A stretch of DNA of 64,000 nt, from positions 62,001 through 126,000 of the forward strand of contig NZ_JBCDMV010000002.1 in assembly GCF_038433135.1 (NCBI RefSeq). Reading direction: 5' to 3'. The stretch is from Luteococcus sp038433135. Lineage in GTDB: Bacteria > Actinomycetota > Actinomycetes > Propionibacteriales > Propionibacteriaceae. The notes under the pieces were generated by a model. It ran no database searches and was not told the DNA's origin. It saw only the letters and a list, made by a program, of their open reading frames with translations. The translations under genes and the position numbers were made by a program. Numbering within the stretch: position 1 is the first letter of the stretch; each line of letters opens with the position of its first letter. This document shows, in pieces, positions 34,704 through 43,090 of this stretch.

Positions 34704-34720
34704 TTCCCGATCATCGGGAA
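34704..34720. promoter_or_regulatory. Palindromic operator, copy B
   Basis: TTCCCGATCATCGGGAA is a perfect 8+1+8 palindrome 73 bases upstream of the SDR start at 34794. It shares 15 of 17 bases and nearly the same distance to the start codon with copy A at 23754, and the downstream CTGTCTCG is also shared. Confidence 0.65.
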
Positions 34721-34793
34721 CTGGCCTGTCTCGTCGGGGCGGGAGCCACCTACCGTCGTCGCACTGGTTGGGGCACAGCAAAGGAGCGTCGGC

Positions 34794-35576
34794 ATGGACT
34801 GGTTGGGTCTTCAGGGAAGAGTAGTGGTGGTCACCGGTGGTGGCAGTGGGATCGGTCGGCGGGTCTGTCTGGAGCTGGCCTCGGTCGGGGCGGTGCCCGT
34901 CGCCGTCGACGCCAATGGCGAGGCCGCCACCCAGACCGCGGCATTGGTGGCCGCGGCGGGGGCGACCGGGAGCGCGCACGCCGTGGACGTGACCGATGCC
35001 GACGCCTGTCGACGGGTCTTCGCCCAGGTGGTTGAAGACCACGGATCCTTGCACGGGCTGGTGAACGCGGCGGGAATGATGCGCGCCGGAAGCCTGGCCG
35101 AGCTGGACACCGCCGACTGGGAACTCGTGATGCGGGTGAACGTGACCGGCTGCCTGATTGCTGCCCAGGCGGCCCTGCCGCACCTGGCCGAGGGGGCCGC
35201 GCTGGTTCACATCGCGTCGATCTCGGGCAGCAACCCGCAACCGTCTTCGGGGGCCTACAGCACCTCCAAGGCGGCGGTGAAGATGCTCAGCCGAGACCTC
35301 GCCTTCGAGCTCGGCCCCCGAGGTGTGCGCTCCAACACGGTCAGCCCCGGGCTGGTCCGTACCCCGATGAGCGAAGCCTTCTACCAGGCTCCCGGGGTGT
35401 TGGAGAAGCGAGAGGCCTCGGTGCCGCTGCGGCGAATCGCGGGCCCACAGGACATGGCCGACGCCGTGCTGTACCTGCTGTCGGCGCGCGCGTCCTATGT
35501 CACCGGGCAGGACATCATCGTGGATGGCGGCTTGGGACAGGCATTGATGTCCTTCCTGCCCCGGCCCGGCTACTGA
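34794..35576 (+). CDS. SDR-family oxidoreductase
   Basis: A 260-residue classical SDR: TGGGSGIGRRV (residues 15-25), NAAG at about 91, catalytic serine in HIASISGS, YSTSK at about 158-162, and the C-terminal YVTGQDIIVDGG. ATG 34794 has AAGGAG upstream. It heads a plus-strand operon with a flavoprotein, a YciI protein and perhaps the DUF1932 dehydrogenase, under the palindrome at 34704. It likely oxidises a ring hydroxyl before desaturation; the substrate is unknown. Confidence 0.85.
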   Translation: MDWLGLQGRVVVVTGGGSGIGRRVCLELASVGAVPVAVDANGEAATQTAALVAAAGATGSAHAVDVTDADACRRVFAQVVEDHGSLHGLVNAAGMMRAGSLAELDTADWELVMRVNVTGCLIAAQAALPHLAEGAALVHIASISGSNPQPSSGAYSTSKAAVKMLSRDLAFELGPRGVRSNTVSPGLVRTPMSEAFYQAPGVLEKREASVPLRRIAGPQDMADAVLYLLSARASYVTGQDIIVDGGLGQALMSFLPRPGY

Positions 35577-35588
35577 GGAGCTCGACGG

Positions 35589-37124
35589 ATGCGAAAGCAC
35601 GACAAGGGCGTGACGGCCACCACGGCGGACGTCCTGGTGATCGGCGGCGGCGGATCTGGGCTGGCGGCAGCCATCGAGGCCGCTGAGCAGGGCGCCTCGG
35701 TGCTGGTGCTGGAGGCAGGCGAGGAGTTGCGGGGCAGCACGGGACGCAGCGTCGGATCCATCGCGGCCAGTTGCACCCCGGACCAGCGCCAGCAGGGAAT
35801 CCAGGACTCTTTGGAGGAGCATCTGCGCGACTATCGGAAACTGTCCGGTGCACTTGCCGAACAGGAGGATCCGGAACTGGTGGAACTGCTGATCCACAAT
35901 GTCACCGCCACGCTGGCCTGGCTTCGCGGTATGGGGATGGAGTTCTACGGGCCGGTGGGGGAATCACCGCACAGCGTGCCGCGCCTGCACAACATTCTGC
36001 CGGGTTCCCGTGCCTACATTCATCACCTGGCACGACGGGCTCGCTCGGTGGGGGTGCAGGTGCTGCTGGGCACCCCCGTCGAAGCCCTGCTGAGCGACCA
36101 CGGGCGAATCGTCGGGGTCCGGGCCAGCGGTCGTGAGTACCGGGCGGAGCGCGCCGTGGTCATTGCCTCCGGTGACTTCTCGGCCAGCGAGCGGATGAAG
36201 ACGGAACGGATCAGCCCGCGAGTCGCTGGCTTCCAGCCCGTGAATCCGTTGGCCAATGGCGACGGCCAGCGGATGGCGGAGGCGGTGGGTGCGACCGTGC
36301 TGAATGCGGACCTGTTCGACGTGCCCAGCATGCGACTCTCGCCGCCCGCCTCCGAAGGGCTCTATGGACTGGTGCAGAAGGTTCCCCCGGTTCGTACCTT
36401 CACCGGGGTGGTGCGCTGGTCGTTGGCCAACCTGCCCAACCGCTTGGTGCGGTCCCTGATGATGGGCTTCGTCACCACCTTCCTCTCACCCCGGGAGTCG
36501 ATGTTCACCGACGGCGCGATCCTGGTGGACCGTGCGGGACGGCTGCGCAGCGAGACGGAGGAGAACATCAACCTGAGCGTGGCTGCCCTGGGGGGACAGG
36601 GTGGCTTCCTGATCGGCGATGCCACCCTGTACCAGCGCTACGACGCTGCTCCCAACCACGTCGCCACCGCTCCCGGCGTCGCGCATGCCTACATGAGCGA
36701 CTTCCAGCGGGCGCGGCGCGATGTGTACACCGAGGCCCCGACACTTGACGGCCTTGCCACCAGCCTGGGGCTGCCGCCGCAGGCCGTTGCCCAGGCCGTG
36801 GAGGAGGGCAACGAACGAAAGCGGGCCCGTGGGGGGCCCGAGCTGGGGTGGGGGCCGTGGTTTGCCCTCGGCCCGCTCCATGCCTTCCTGATCCAGACCA
36901 ATGGGGGGTTGGCAGTCAATCGTGACCTGGCCGTGCTCGATGCTTCCCATCAGGCCATCCCCGGGCTGTTCGCGGCCGGCAATGCCGGGCAGGGCGGGCT
37001 CGCCCTGTTCGGGCACGGACACCATCTTGGGTGGGCCTTCACCTCGGGTCGGCTCGCGGGCCGGTCCGCCGCCCACCAACCACGTCAGCACGAAGACCAA
37101 TCGACCCAAGGAGAAGACCGATGA
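35589..37124 (+). CDS. FAD-binding flavoprotein (fumarate-reductase-like fold), divergent member
   Basis: A 511-residue FAD_binding_2 protein with DVLVIGGGGSGLAAAIEAAEQG (residues 14-35), GSTGRSVGSIAAS and a C-terminal FAD site AGNAGQGGLALFGHGHHLGWAF. Unlike the three other flavoproteins nearby it lacks the Tyr-Pro-x-x-Gly block and the segment is shorter by about 70 residues, so its chemistry probably differs. It lies 12 bases after the SDR and its stop overlaps the YciI start (ATGA). It probably acts on the SDR product or is an alternative reductase. Confidence 0.78.
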   Translation: MRKHDKGVTATTADVLVIGGGGSGLAAAIEAAEQGASVLVLEAGEELRGSTGRSVGSIAASCTPDQRQQGIQDSLEEHLRDYRKLSGALAEQEDPELVELLIHNVTATLAWLRGMGMEFYGPVGESPHSVPRLHNILPGSRAYIHHLARRARSVGVQVLLGTPVEALLSDHGRIVGVRASGREYRAERAVVIASGDFSASERMKTERISPRVAGFQPVNPLANGDGQRMAEAVGATVLNADLFDVPSMRLSPPASEGLYGLVQKVPPVRTFTGVVRWSLANLPNRLVRSLMMGFVTTFLSPRESMFTDGAILVDRAGRLRSETEENINLSVAALGGQGGFLIGDATLYQRYDAAPNHVATAPGVAHAYMSDFQRARRDVYTEAPTLDGLATSLGLPPQAVAQAVEEGNERKRARGGPELGWGPWFALGPLHAFLIQTNGGLAVNRDLAVLDASHQAIPGLFAAGNAGQGGLALFGHGHHLGWAFTSGRLAGRSAAHQPRQHEDQSTQGEDR

Positions 37125-37417
37125 GCAAGACCTACCTGCTGCAGTACACCTACGGCGATGGCGACCGAATGGTGGTGCTGGAGGAACACAAGGCCTACAT
37201 GCGTGAGCTGGTGGAGCGCCGAGTCAATGTGGTGGCCGGTGCCTACGGCCCCGACGAGACTCCCGGCGCCGTGTTCGTGATCCGGGCGGGAAGCCCCGAC
37301 GAGGTGGCGGCGCTGAGCGATGCCGACCCCTTCCACAGCGGGGGTTTCGTTGCCGAGCGGTGGATCACCGAGTTCATCCCGATGTCCGGGGAACTGGTGG
37401 AGCAGGTCAAGGGCTGA
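37121..37417 (+). CDS. YciI-family small protein
   Basis: A 98-residue ferredoxin-like alpha/beta-barrel protein. LLQYTYGD at the start, EEHKAYMRELVERR with its conserved histidine, and DADPFHSGGFVAERWI are characteristic of YciI domains, some of which are hydrolases or dehydrochlorinase-like lyases. ATG 37121 overlaps the flavoprotein stop and has AAGGAG nearby. Coupling suggests it handles the flavoprotein's product, but no activity can be assigned. Confidence 0.8.
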   Translation: MSKTYLLQYTYGDGDRMVVLEEHKAYMRELVERRVNVVAGAYGPDETPGAVFVIRAGSPDEVAALSDADPFHSGGFVAERWITEFIPMSGELVEQVKG

Positions 37418-37486
37418 ACGCGGGGGCGACAGGCAGGGCCGTCTTGGTTAGCGTCGCAGGTGAAGACCGCGACGAGGGGAGTCACC

Positions 37487-38401
37487 GTGAATGTCGGACT
37501 GATTGGCTATGGCGAGGTGGGCCGGATCCTGGCCGAGGACCTGCGCGAGCGGGGTGTTGCGGTGGCTGCCCACGACCTCAAGCACGAGGACCCGACGCTG
37601 CGGGAGCATGCCGAGCGGCTGGGCGTGGTCTGGGCCGATTCACACGCCGTCGTGGCCGAGCAGGCCGACGTCGTGATCTGCGCCGTCACCGCCAGTCAGA
37701 CCGGGGCCGCCGCCCGGGCCACCGCTCCCGGCCTGCGCCCCGGCACCTTCTACCTGGACTTCAACTCGGCTTCGCCGGGCATCAAGAAGGAGGCCTCCTC
37801 AGCGGTGGGCGAGGCCGGCGGCCGGTACGTGGAGGGCGCCGCGATGACCTCGGTGCCGCCCTACCGCAGCGCGGTTCCGCTGCTGCTGGGCGGCCCGGAT
37901 GCGCGGGATCTTGAACCGGTGCTGCATGGGCTGGGCCTGTCCGGTGCTCGTTTCCACGACGAGCGGCTCGGCGTCGCGTCGGCCACCAAGCTCTGCCGGT
38001 CGGTGATGATCAAGGGGCTGGAGGCGATGGTGGTGGAAAGCTTCACCGCCGCCCGGGCGCACGGCGTCGAGGACGCGGTGCTGGCTTCGCTGGCCGAGAC
38101 CTTCCCCGGGATCGACTGGGAGGCGCAGGGGGCCTACTTCTTCCAGCGCACCATCGAGCACGGGCGTCGCCGTTCGGAGGAGATGTTCGAGGCTGCGCTC
38201 GCGGTGCGCGAGGCCGGCCTGGAGCCGCTCTCGGCCACCGCGACGGCGCATCGCCAGGCGTGGATGGCTGATCTGGGTGATGAAGGCGTCTTCGGCCAGC
38301 GCGGCTCCGAGGGCTTCGCCCGCAGTCAGGACTGGCGCACCGAGGCCGACCGGATCATCCAGCGGCAGCGGACGTCATCGACGCTTCCCGAACCATCCTG
38401 A
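37487..38401 (+). CDS. NAD(P)-binding dehydrogenase with DUF1932 domain
   Basis: A 304-residue beta-hydroxyacid-dehydrogenase-like protein. Residues 1-160 form a 6-phosphogluconate-dehydrogenase-type Rossmann domain (VGLIGYGEVGRILAEDL; YLDFNSASPGIKK); the C-terminal half matches DUF1932, with the conserved lysine in ATKLCRSVMIKGLEAM. GTG 37487 is preferred over GTG 37460 because GAGGGGA lies just upstream. It follows the YciI gene by 69 bases. It probably oxidises a hydroxy acid; the substrate is unknown. Confidence 0.8.
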   Translation: MNVGLIGYGEVGRILAEDLRERGVAVAAHDLKHEDPTLREHAERLGVVWADSHAVVAEQADVVICAVTASQTGAAARATAPGLRPGTFYLDFNSASPGIKKEASSAVGEAGGRYVEGAAMTSVPPYRSAVPLLLGGPDARDLEPVLHGLGLSGARFHDERLGVASATKLCRSVMIKGLEAMVVESFTAARAHGVEDAVLASLAETFPGIDWEAQGAYFFQRTIEHGRRRSEEMFEAALAVREAGLEPLSATATAHRQAWMADLGDEGVFGQRGSEGFARSQDWRTEADRIIQRQRTSSTLPEPS

Positions 38402-38449
38402 GCCGTCGGAAATCACGCGCTACCCCTTCTGATGAGGGAGAACTGATCC

Positions 38450-38480
38450 GTGCCCGGTACCCACAGGGGGTGCCGGGCAC
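38450..38480. terminator. Hairpin between convergent operons
   Basis: GTGCCCGGTACCC (38450-38462) and GGGGGTGCCGGGCAC (38466-38480) form an imperfect stem with a 3-base loop in the 111-base gap between the convergent DUF1932 and aldehyde dehydrogenase genes. There is no T tract on either side, so it may stop transcription only partly. Confidence 0.5.
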
Positions 38481-38512
38481 GGTGCGCCTCGTCAGGCGAA
38501 TTCGCCCGGGGT

Positions 38513-39991
38513 TCAACCACGACGGTGGATCGACTTGAAGCTCAGGTAGGCGTGCAGGCCCTCGATGCCGTACTCGACGCCCAGGCCGGAATCGTGCCGG
38601 CCGCCGAAGGGCGCGTTGTGGTTGGACTGGAAGAAGTTGAGGCCCACTGATCCGGTGTCCATCCGCTCCGCCACCTCTTGCGCCTTCTGCTGGTCTGCGG
38701 AGAAGACCAAACCGCCCAGTCCGAAGCCCGTCGAGTTGGCAATCCGGATGGCCTCGTCCACGTTTTCGTAACGCAGGATGGTGATCACGGGGCCAAAGAT
38801 CTCCTCGCGCGCCACCCGCATCCCGGGCGTGACGTCGGCCAGCACGGTCGGCTGGACGAAGAAGCCAGCGCCATCACGGGCCGCACCACCCGTCGTCACC
38901 CGGGCGCCTTCCTCACGGGCGGAGTCCAGGAAGCCCAGCACCACGTCGCGCTGGGAGCGGGTGGCCGACGGCCCCACCACGATGCCCGGCTCGAGGGGGT
39001 CGCCCTGAGCCCAGCCGGCCACGGTACTGGTCACCATCTCCACCACCTCGTCGTAGCGCTCGGCGGGCGCCAGGATCCGGCTGGAGATGTAACAGGTCTG
39101 GCCGCCATTGCGCATACAGGAGCGCAGCAGCACCGACGACATGTCCTCCAGGTTGGCGTCCGGCAGCACGATCGCCGAGGACTTGCCGCCCAGCTCCAGC
39201 GTGACCGGCCGCAGCAGTTCGCCGCAGGCGGCGGCAATCTTGCGGCCCACGCCGGTGGAGCCGGTGAAGGCCACCTTGGCGATGCCGGGGTGTCGCACGA
39301 GCGCGTCGCCCGTAGCCCCAGCGCCGGTGACCAGGTTGATCACCCCGGCGGGCACCCCGGCCGCCTCTGCCGCCTCGATGACGAAGCGGATCGACAGGGG
39401 AGTGGATTCGGCCGGCTTGATCACCATGGTGCAGCCCGCCAGCAGTGCTGGGGCCATCTTGATCACCATCAGGTTGATCGGGAAGTTCCACGGGGCGATC
39501 AGCGCGCACGGCCCCACCGGGTCCCGTCGCACCACCGTCTCACCCGAGCCATTGGGGAAGGGGCGCACATCCTCGCGCTCCAGGTATTCGGCGTAGCCGG
39601 CGAAGTGACGCAGGATGCTGGCGGCATTGGCCGCGGCGCCATTGGTCTCGGCAAGCGGGCTGCCGTTCTCCCGGGTATTGGTCCACGCCATCAGCTCGGC
39701 GCGCTGCTGCACCTCGTCGGCCATCCGACGGATGATCTCGGCCCGTTCCGACGGCGCCATCCGAGGCCACGGACCCTCCTGGAAGGCCCGCACCGCCGCA
39801 CTGACTGCCAGGTCCACGTCCTCGCGGTCGGCCTCGGGCACCGAGGCCCAGATCTCCTCGGTGGTGGGATCCACCACGTCGATCCGCTCGGTGCCCTGCG
39901 CGCTCACCCAGTCGCCCTCGATGTACAGGTCGTCGACGTGGGCGTACGGCAGGTGCAGCGCCGCCCGCAGTTCCTTGGACGAGCTGGTCAT
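38513..39991 (-). CDS. creC: 4-hydroxybenzaldehyde dehydrogenase (CreC-like ALDH)
   Basis: A 492-residue ALDH: APWNFPIN, FTGSTGVGRK, catalytic Glu in LELGGKSS and Cys in GGQTCYISS, and a usual C-terminus. It is the last gene in the minus-strand cluster, whose coordinate order matches creC-D-E-F-G-HI-J of the Corynebacterium glutamicum p-cresol pathway as I recall it. There CreC oxidises 4-hydroxybenzaldehyde to 4-hydroxybenzoate. Its start overlaps the HD phosphohydrolase stop (ATGA). The ALDH family is certain; the exact role follows from context. Confidence 0.85.
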   Translation of the reverse strand: MTSSSKELRAALHLPYAHVDDLYIEGDWVSAQGTERIDVVDPTTEEIWASVPEADREDVDLAVSAAVRAFQEGPWPRMAPSERAEIIRRMADEVQQRAELMAWTNTRENGSPLAETNGAAANAASILRHFAGYAEYLEREDVRPFPNGSGETVVRRDPVGPCALIAPWNFPINLMVIKMAPALLAGCTMVIKPAESTPLSIRFVIEAAEAAGVPAGVINLVTGAGATGDALVRHPGIAKVAFTGSTGVGRKIAAACGELLRPVTLELGGKSSAIVLPDANLEDMSSVLLRSCMRNGGQTCYISSRILAPAERYDEVVEMVTSTVAGWAQGDPLEPGIVVGPSATRSQRDVVLGFLDSAREEGARVTTGGAARDGAGFFVQPTVLADVTPGMRVAREEIFGPVITILRYENVDEAIRIANSTGFGLGGLVFSADQQKAQEVAERMDTGSVGLNFFQSNHNAPFGGRHDSGLGVEYGIEGLHAYLSFKSIHRRG

Positions 39992-40659
39992 CGCAGCACC
40001 GCCGTCTTCAGCATGGCGGTGGCGCGCTCCAGCTCGGCGGTGGCCATTTCAATGGCCGGCTGGGTCTTCAACTCCGGAATGATCTCGCGCACCAGTCGGT
40101 CGGCGTATGGCGCGGGTGCCATGTCGAACCAGCCGCTGGCCAGGGCAATGCCCGTCGTGGTGAAACGCCACAGGCGGTCGGCATCACGCACCAGGGCATC
40201 CTCCAGGCTGAGGGCGTCGGGCCGGGTGTCATGCCCGTCGATGATCTTGTTCACTTCGGCGATGAAGTCCGCCGAGTACCCCAGATCAGGCAGCACCTCC
40301 TCGGCGATCAGGCAGCTCTGACGCTCGTGCTCGAAGCGGATGTCGGCCTTGCGCCAGTCGCCGCGGAAGCCCTCGGAGATGATCCGGGTCTCGTCCACCC
40401 GACCCCAACCGGTGTCGTGCAGCAGCAGAGCCACCCGCACCACCAGCGCGTCGGCCTCGGGAAAGCAGTCGCACAGCCGCTCGGCGTAGGCCAGCGAGAT
40501 GGGCAGGTGGATGTCATTGGCCCGCGATCGGGTCTCGGGCACCACTCGCTCCCAGATCGGATCCAGATCGGTGCCGCGCGGCGGGGTGGTGATGATCGGC
40601 GACGTGTCGGGGGCCACCGGGCTGGTGACCGGCAGCGGGGGCAAGGACTGGGTGGGCAT
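39988..40659 (-). CDS. creD: HD-domain phosphohydrolase (4-hydroxybenzyl phosphate phosphatase, CreD-like)
   Basis: A 223-residue HD-superfamily metal hydrolase: His51, His81-Asp82 (LLLHDTGWG), His111, His143-Asp144 (IIDGHDTRPDA) and Asp159 (VRDADRLWRF). In the known cre pathway CreD removes phosphate after the P450 has oxidised the phosphorylated alkylphenol. ATG 40659 begins a 30-residue proline-rich N-terminus; the open frame upstream runs into the reductase gene. A homologous protein is encoded at 48090. Confidence 0.82.
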   Translation of the reverse strand: MPTQSLPPLPVTSPVAPDTSPIITTPPRGTDLDPIWERVVPETRSRANDIHLPISLAYAERLCDCFPEADALVVRVALLLHDTGWGRVDETRIISEGFRGDWRKADIRFEHERQSCLIAEEVLPDLGYSADFIAEVNKIIDGHDTRPDALSLEDALVRDADRLWRFTTTGIALASGWFDMAPAPYADRLVREIIPELKTQPAIEMATAELERATAMLKTAVLR

Positions 40660-40693
40660 GGTTCTCCCTAGGGATGGCGTGCCTGAAACGACG

Positions 40694-41947
40694 TCAGGAC
40701 GGAAGGACGGTGATGGTCTTGAGCGGAACGGACGGGTCGCCCGCCTGGTCGTAGGGCACATTGCCCCGCTTGAGCAGGGCATTCTTGGCGGCCATGAAGT
40801 CGACGGGGGAGTTGACACAGTCAGCCGCGATCAGCTGCTCACCGCGGTAGTAGAGCACCGTGAACCGGCCCCTCGCCTCGTCGTGGCGCACCAGGGTGCG
40901 GTCGGCTCCGGTGGAGAGTCCGGCGATCTGCAGTTTCAGCTCGCCCTGGTTGGACCAGAACCACGGGATGCTGACGTATTCCTCGCTGCGGCCGGTGATC
41001 GAGTAGGCGGCAACCTTGGCCTGCTCGACGGCATTGTTGACGCTCTCGAAGCGCACCCGGTCACCCTCTGGCGCGCCGGGCACCGGGTTGGGAAGGTTGG
41101 CCACGTCACCCACCGCGACGGTGACGCCGTCGGAGGCCACTGAGTAGGCGTCCACCCGAACGCCGTTGTCACAGTCCAGACCGATCGACTCGGCCAGTTC
41201 TGTGTTGGGCAGAACGCCGACGCCCACCAGCACCAGGTCGGCCGGGATGACGCTGCCGTCGATCAGCTTCACACCACCGACGTGGTCGCCACGGGCGGTC
41301 AGCTCGCTGACCTGGGCATTCAGCCGGATGTCGATGCCCTGGTCGCGGTGATGCTCCAGCAGGTACTGCGATGTCTCTTCGCCCACCGCGCGGCCCACCA
41401 ACCGCGGGCCAGCCTCCAGCAGGGTCACCTTGCGACCCATCGAGTGCAGGCTGGCGGCGGCTTCGATGCCGATGAAACCGCCACCGATCACCACCACGTC
41501 CTGCACATTGGGCACCCGGGCCTTCAGCTCCAGTGCATCGTCCGCATTGCGGAGGTAGAGCACACCCGGCAGGTCGATGCCGGGAAGCAGCAGCTTGCGG
41601 GCCCGGGCACCGACGGCCAACGCCAGACGGCTGAACGGGAACTCGGCACCAGACAGGGAGTAGGCGACACCGGAACCGTCGTCCGCCTTCTCGATCCGCA
41701 GGATGCGCTCGTTCTTCACCACGGTGATCCGGTTCTCGTCCCAGTAGCTCTCGGCGCGGTAGATCAGGGATTCCTTGGTGATCTTGCCCTGCAGGTATTC
41801 CTTGGACAGGGCGGGGCGCTGGTAGGGACGATGGTTCTCATCACCCAGCATGGTGATTGGTTCCTCGTAGCCGAGCGCCCGCAGGGAACAGGCCAACTGC
41901 ACGCCCGCCTGCGAGGAACCGATGATCAGCAATCCGTCGTTGGTCAT
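40694..41947 (-). CDS. creE: Ferredoxin reductase of the P450 system (CreE-like)
   Basis: A 417-residue putidaredoxin-reductase-type flavoprotein: FAD motif LLIIGSSQAGVQLA (residues 6-19), RPYQRPALSKEYL, second nucleotide motif VVVIGGGFIGIEAAASL and the late FAD-binding VAVGDVANLPNP. It passes electrons from NAD(P)H to the adjacent [2Fe-2S] ferredoxin. The first glycine-rich motif has Ser-Ser (GSSQAG) in place of the common GAGHAG, a conservative change seen in related reductases. One base separates it from the ferredoxin stop. Confidence 0.9.
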   Translation of the reverse strand: MTNDGLLIIGSSQAGVQLACSLRALGYEEPITMLGDENHRPYQRPALSKEYLQGKITKESLIYRAESYWDENRITVVKNERILRIEKADDGSGVAYSLSGAEFPFSRLALAVGARARKLLLPGIDLPGVLYLRNADDALELKARVPNVQDVVVIGGGFIGIEAAASLHSMGRKVTLLEAGPRLVGRAVGEETSQYLLEHHRDQGIDIRLNAQVSELTARGDHVGGVKLIDGSVIPADLVLVGVGVLPNTELAESIGLDCDNGVRVDAYSVASDGVTVAVGDVANLPNPVPGAPEGDRVRFESVNNAVEQAKVAAYSITGRSEEYVSIPWFWSNQGELKLQIAGLSTGADRTLVRHDEARGRFTVLYYRGEQLIAADCVNSPVDFMAAKNALLKRGNVPYDQAGDPSVPLKTITVLPS

Positions 41948-41948
41948 T

Positions 41949-42269
41949 TCACACCTGCGTCGCCGGGGTGGTGACGTGCAGGTCCATGCCCTCGCACACC
42001 TTCAGCTGGCAGGACAGCCGCGAGTTGTCCTCGCGGTCCTCGGCGGTGCCATAAAGCATCTCGTCCTCCATCTCTTCCATCTCGGGCAGGCTGGGCAGGT
42101 CCGCCTCGTCGACATAGACATGGCAGGTGGCGCAGGAGAGCGAGCCGCCGCATTCGGCGACGATGCCGGGCACGCCATTGCGGACGGCGGTCTCCATCAC
42201 GGAATCGCCAACATTGGCCTCGATGGTGCGGGTCTCGCCGGCGGCGTCGGTGTAGCTGACGGTGGGCAT
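41949..42269 (-). CDS. creF: [2Fe-2S] ferredoxin, putidaredoxin type (CreF-like)
   Basis: A 106-residue ferredoxin with ligands Cys40, Cys46, Cys49 and Cys87 (Cys-x5-Cys-x2-Cys-x37-Cys), the adrenodoxin/putidaredoxin spacing that serves class I P450s. An acidic helix (LPEMEEMEDEML, residues 61-72) is the usual partner-docking surface. ATG 42269 has AAGGAG upstream; the Met at 42284 does not. It is encoded between the reductase and the alcohol dehydrogenase. Confidence 0.93.
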   Translation of the reverse strand: MPTVSYTDAAGETRTIEANVGDSVMETAVRNGVPGIVAECGGSLSCATCHVYVDEADLPSLPEMEEMEDEMLYGTAEDREDNSRLSCQLKVCEGMDLHVTTPATQV

Positions 42270-42325
42270 GGTGTACTCCTTCATTGCTGGTCGTTGGCGA
42301 CGGCTGTTGGCCGGGCCGGTGCGGA

Positions 42326-43090
42326 TCAGAGGAACTGACGACCTCCGTCGACGATCACAGTCTGCCCCGTGACGAAGTCCGAATCAGGACCTGCGAGGAA
42401 GAGCGCGGCGCCGACGATGTCGGAGGGTTGGATGGGCCGTTTCAGGGAGCCGCGATCAACCCCATAGGTGGCCGCATCCTCCATCAGCCCCAGGCTGGCC
42501 TCGGTGAGGGTGAAGCCCGGCGCGATGGTGTTCACGCCGATGCCCCGCGCCCCCAATTCCTTGGCCATGACGCGGCTGAGCGCAATCACCCCACCCTTGG
42601 ACGCCACATAGTGCGCCCACTGGGCGGAACCGCTGAAGACGGTGGCCGAGGCCAGGTTCACGATCCGGGAACCCTCGCGCAGGTAGGGGCTGGCGCCCCG
42701 CACCACCAGCCACGGGCCCTTCAGGTTGACCGCCATCACCCGGTCCCACTCGGCGGGATCCAGGTCTTCCAGCGGCGCGCGAGTGATGCCCGCGTACAGC
42801 GCCGCATTGTTGATGATCGCGTCAATGTGGCCCTGCCCGAAGGCGGCGATCTGTGTCATCGTCGCCTCGATCGAGGCCGGGCCGGTGACGTCCATCCGGC
42901 CGTGCCACGCCTCGACGCCTTCAGCCTCAACCAGCCGGGCGGTCTCGGCGACGCCCGCCTCGTCCACGTCCACGACGGCTACCCGGTGGCCGCCCCGCCG
43001 GGCGAACCCGAGCGCGAATTCGCGCCCGAGCCCGCCCGCGGCGCCCGTCACGACGACGGTGCGCAGTTCCTGCTGGTTTGCCCCGGTCAT
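42326..43090 (-). CDS. creG: SDR alcohol dehydrogenase (CreG-like)
   Basis: A 254-residue classical SDR: TGAAGGLGREFA (residues 15-26), NNAA at about 93, YVASK catalytic motif (about 160-164) and FVTGQTVIVDGG. In the cre pathway this step oxidises 4-hydroxybenzyl alcohol to the aldehyde with NAD+. ATG 43090 overlaps the stop of the phosphate synthase gene. Role assigned from gene order; SDR family membership is clear. Confidence 0.84.
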   Translation of the reverse strand: MTGANQQELRTVVVTGAAGGLGREFALGFARRGGHRVAVVDVDEAGVAETARLVEAEGVEAWHGRMDVTGPASIEATMTQIAAFGQGHIDAIINNAALYAGITRAPLEDLDPAEWDRVMAVNLKGPWLVVRGASPYLREGSRIVNLASATVFSGSAQWAHYVASKGGVIALSRVMAKELGARGIGVNTIAPGFTLTEASLGLMEDAATYGVDRGSLKRPIQPSDIVGAALFLAGPDSDFVTGQTVIVDGGRQFL

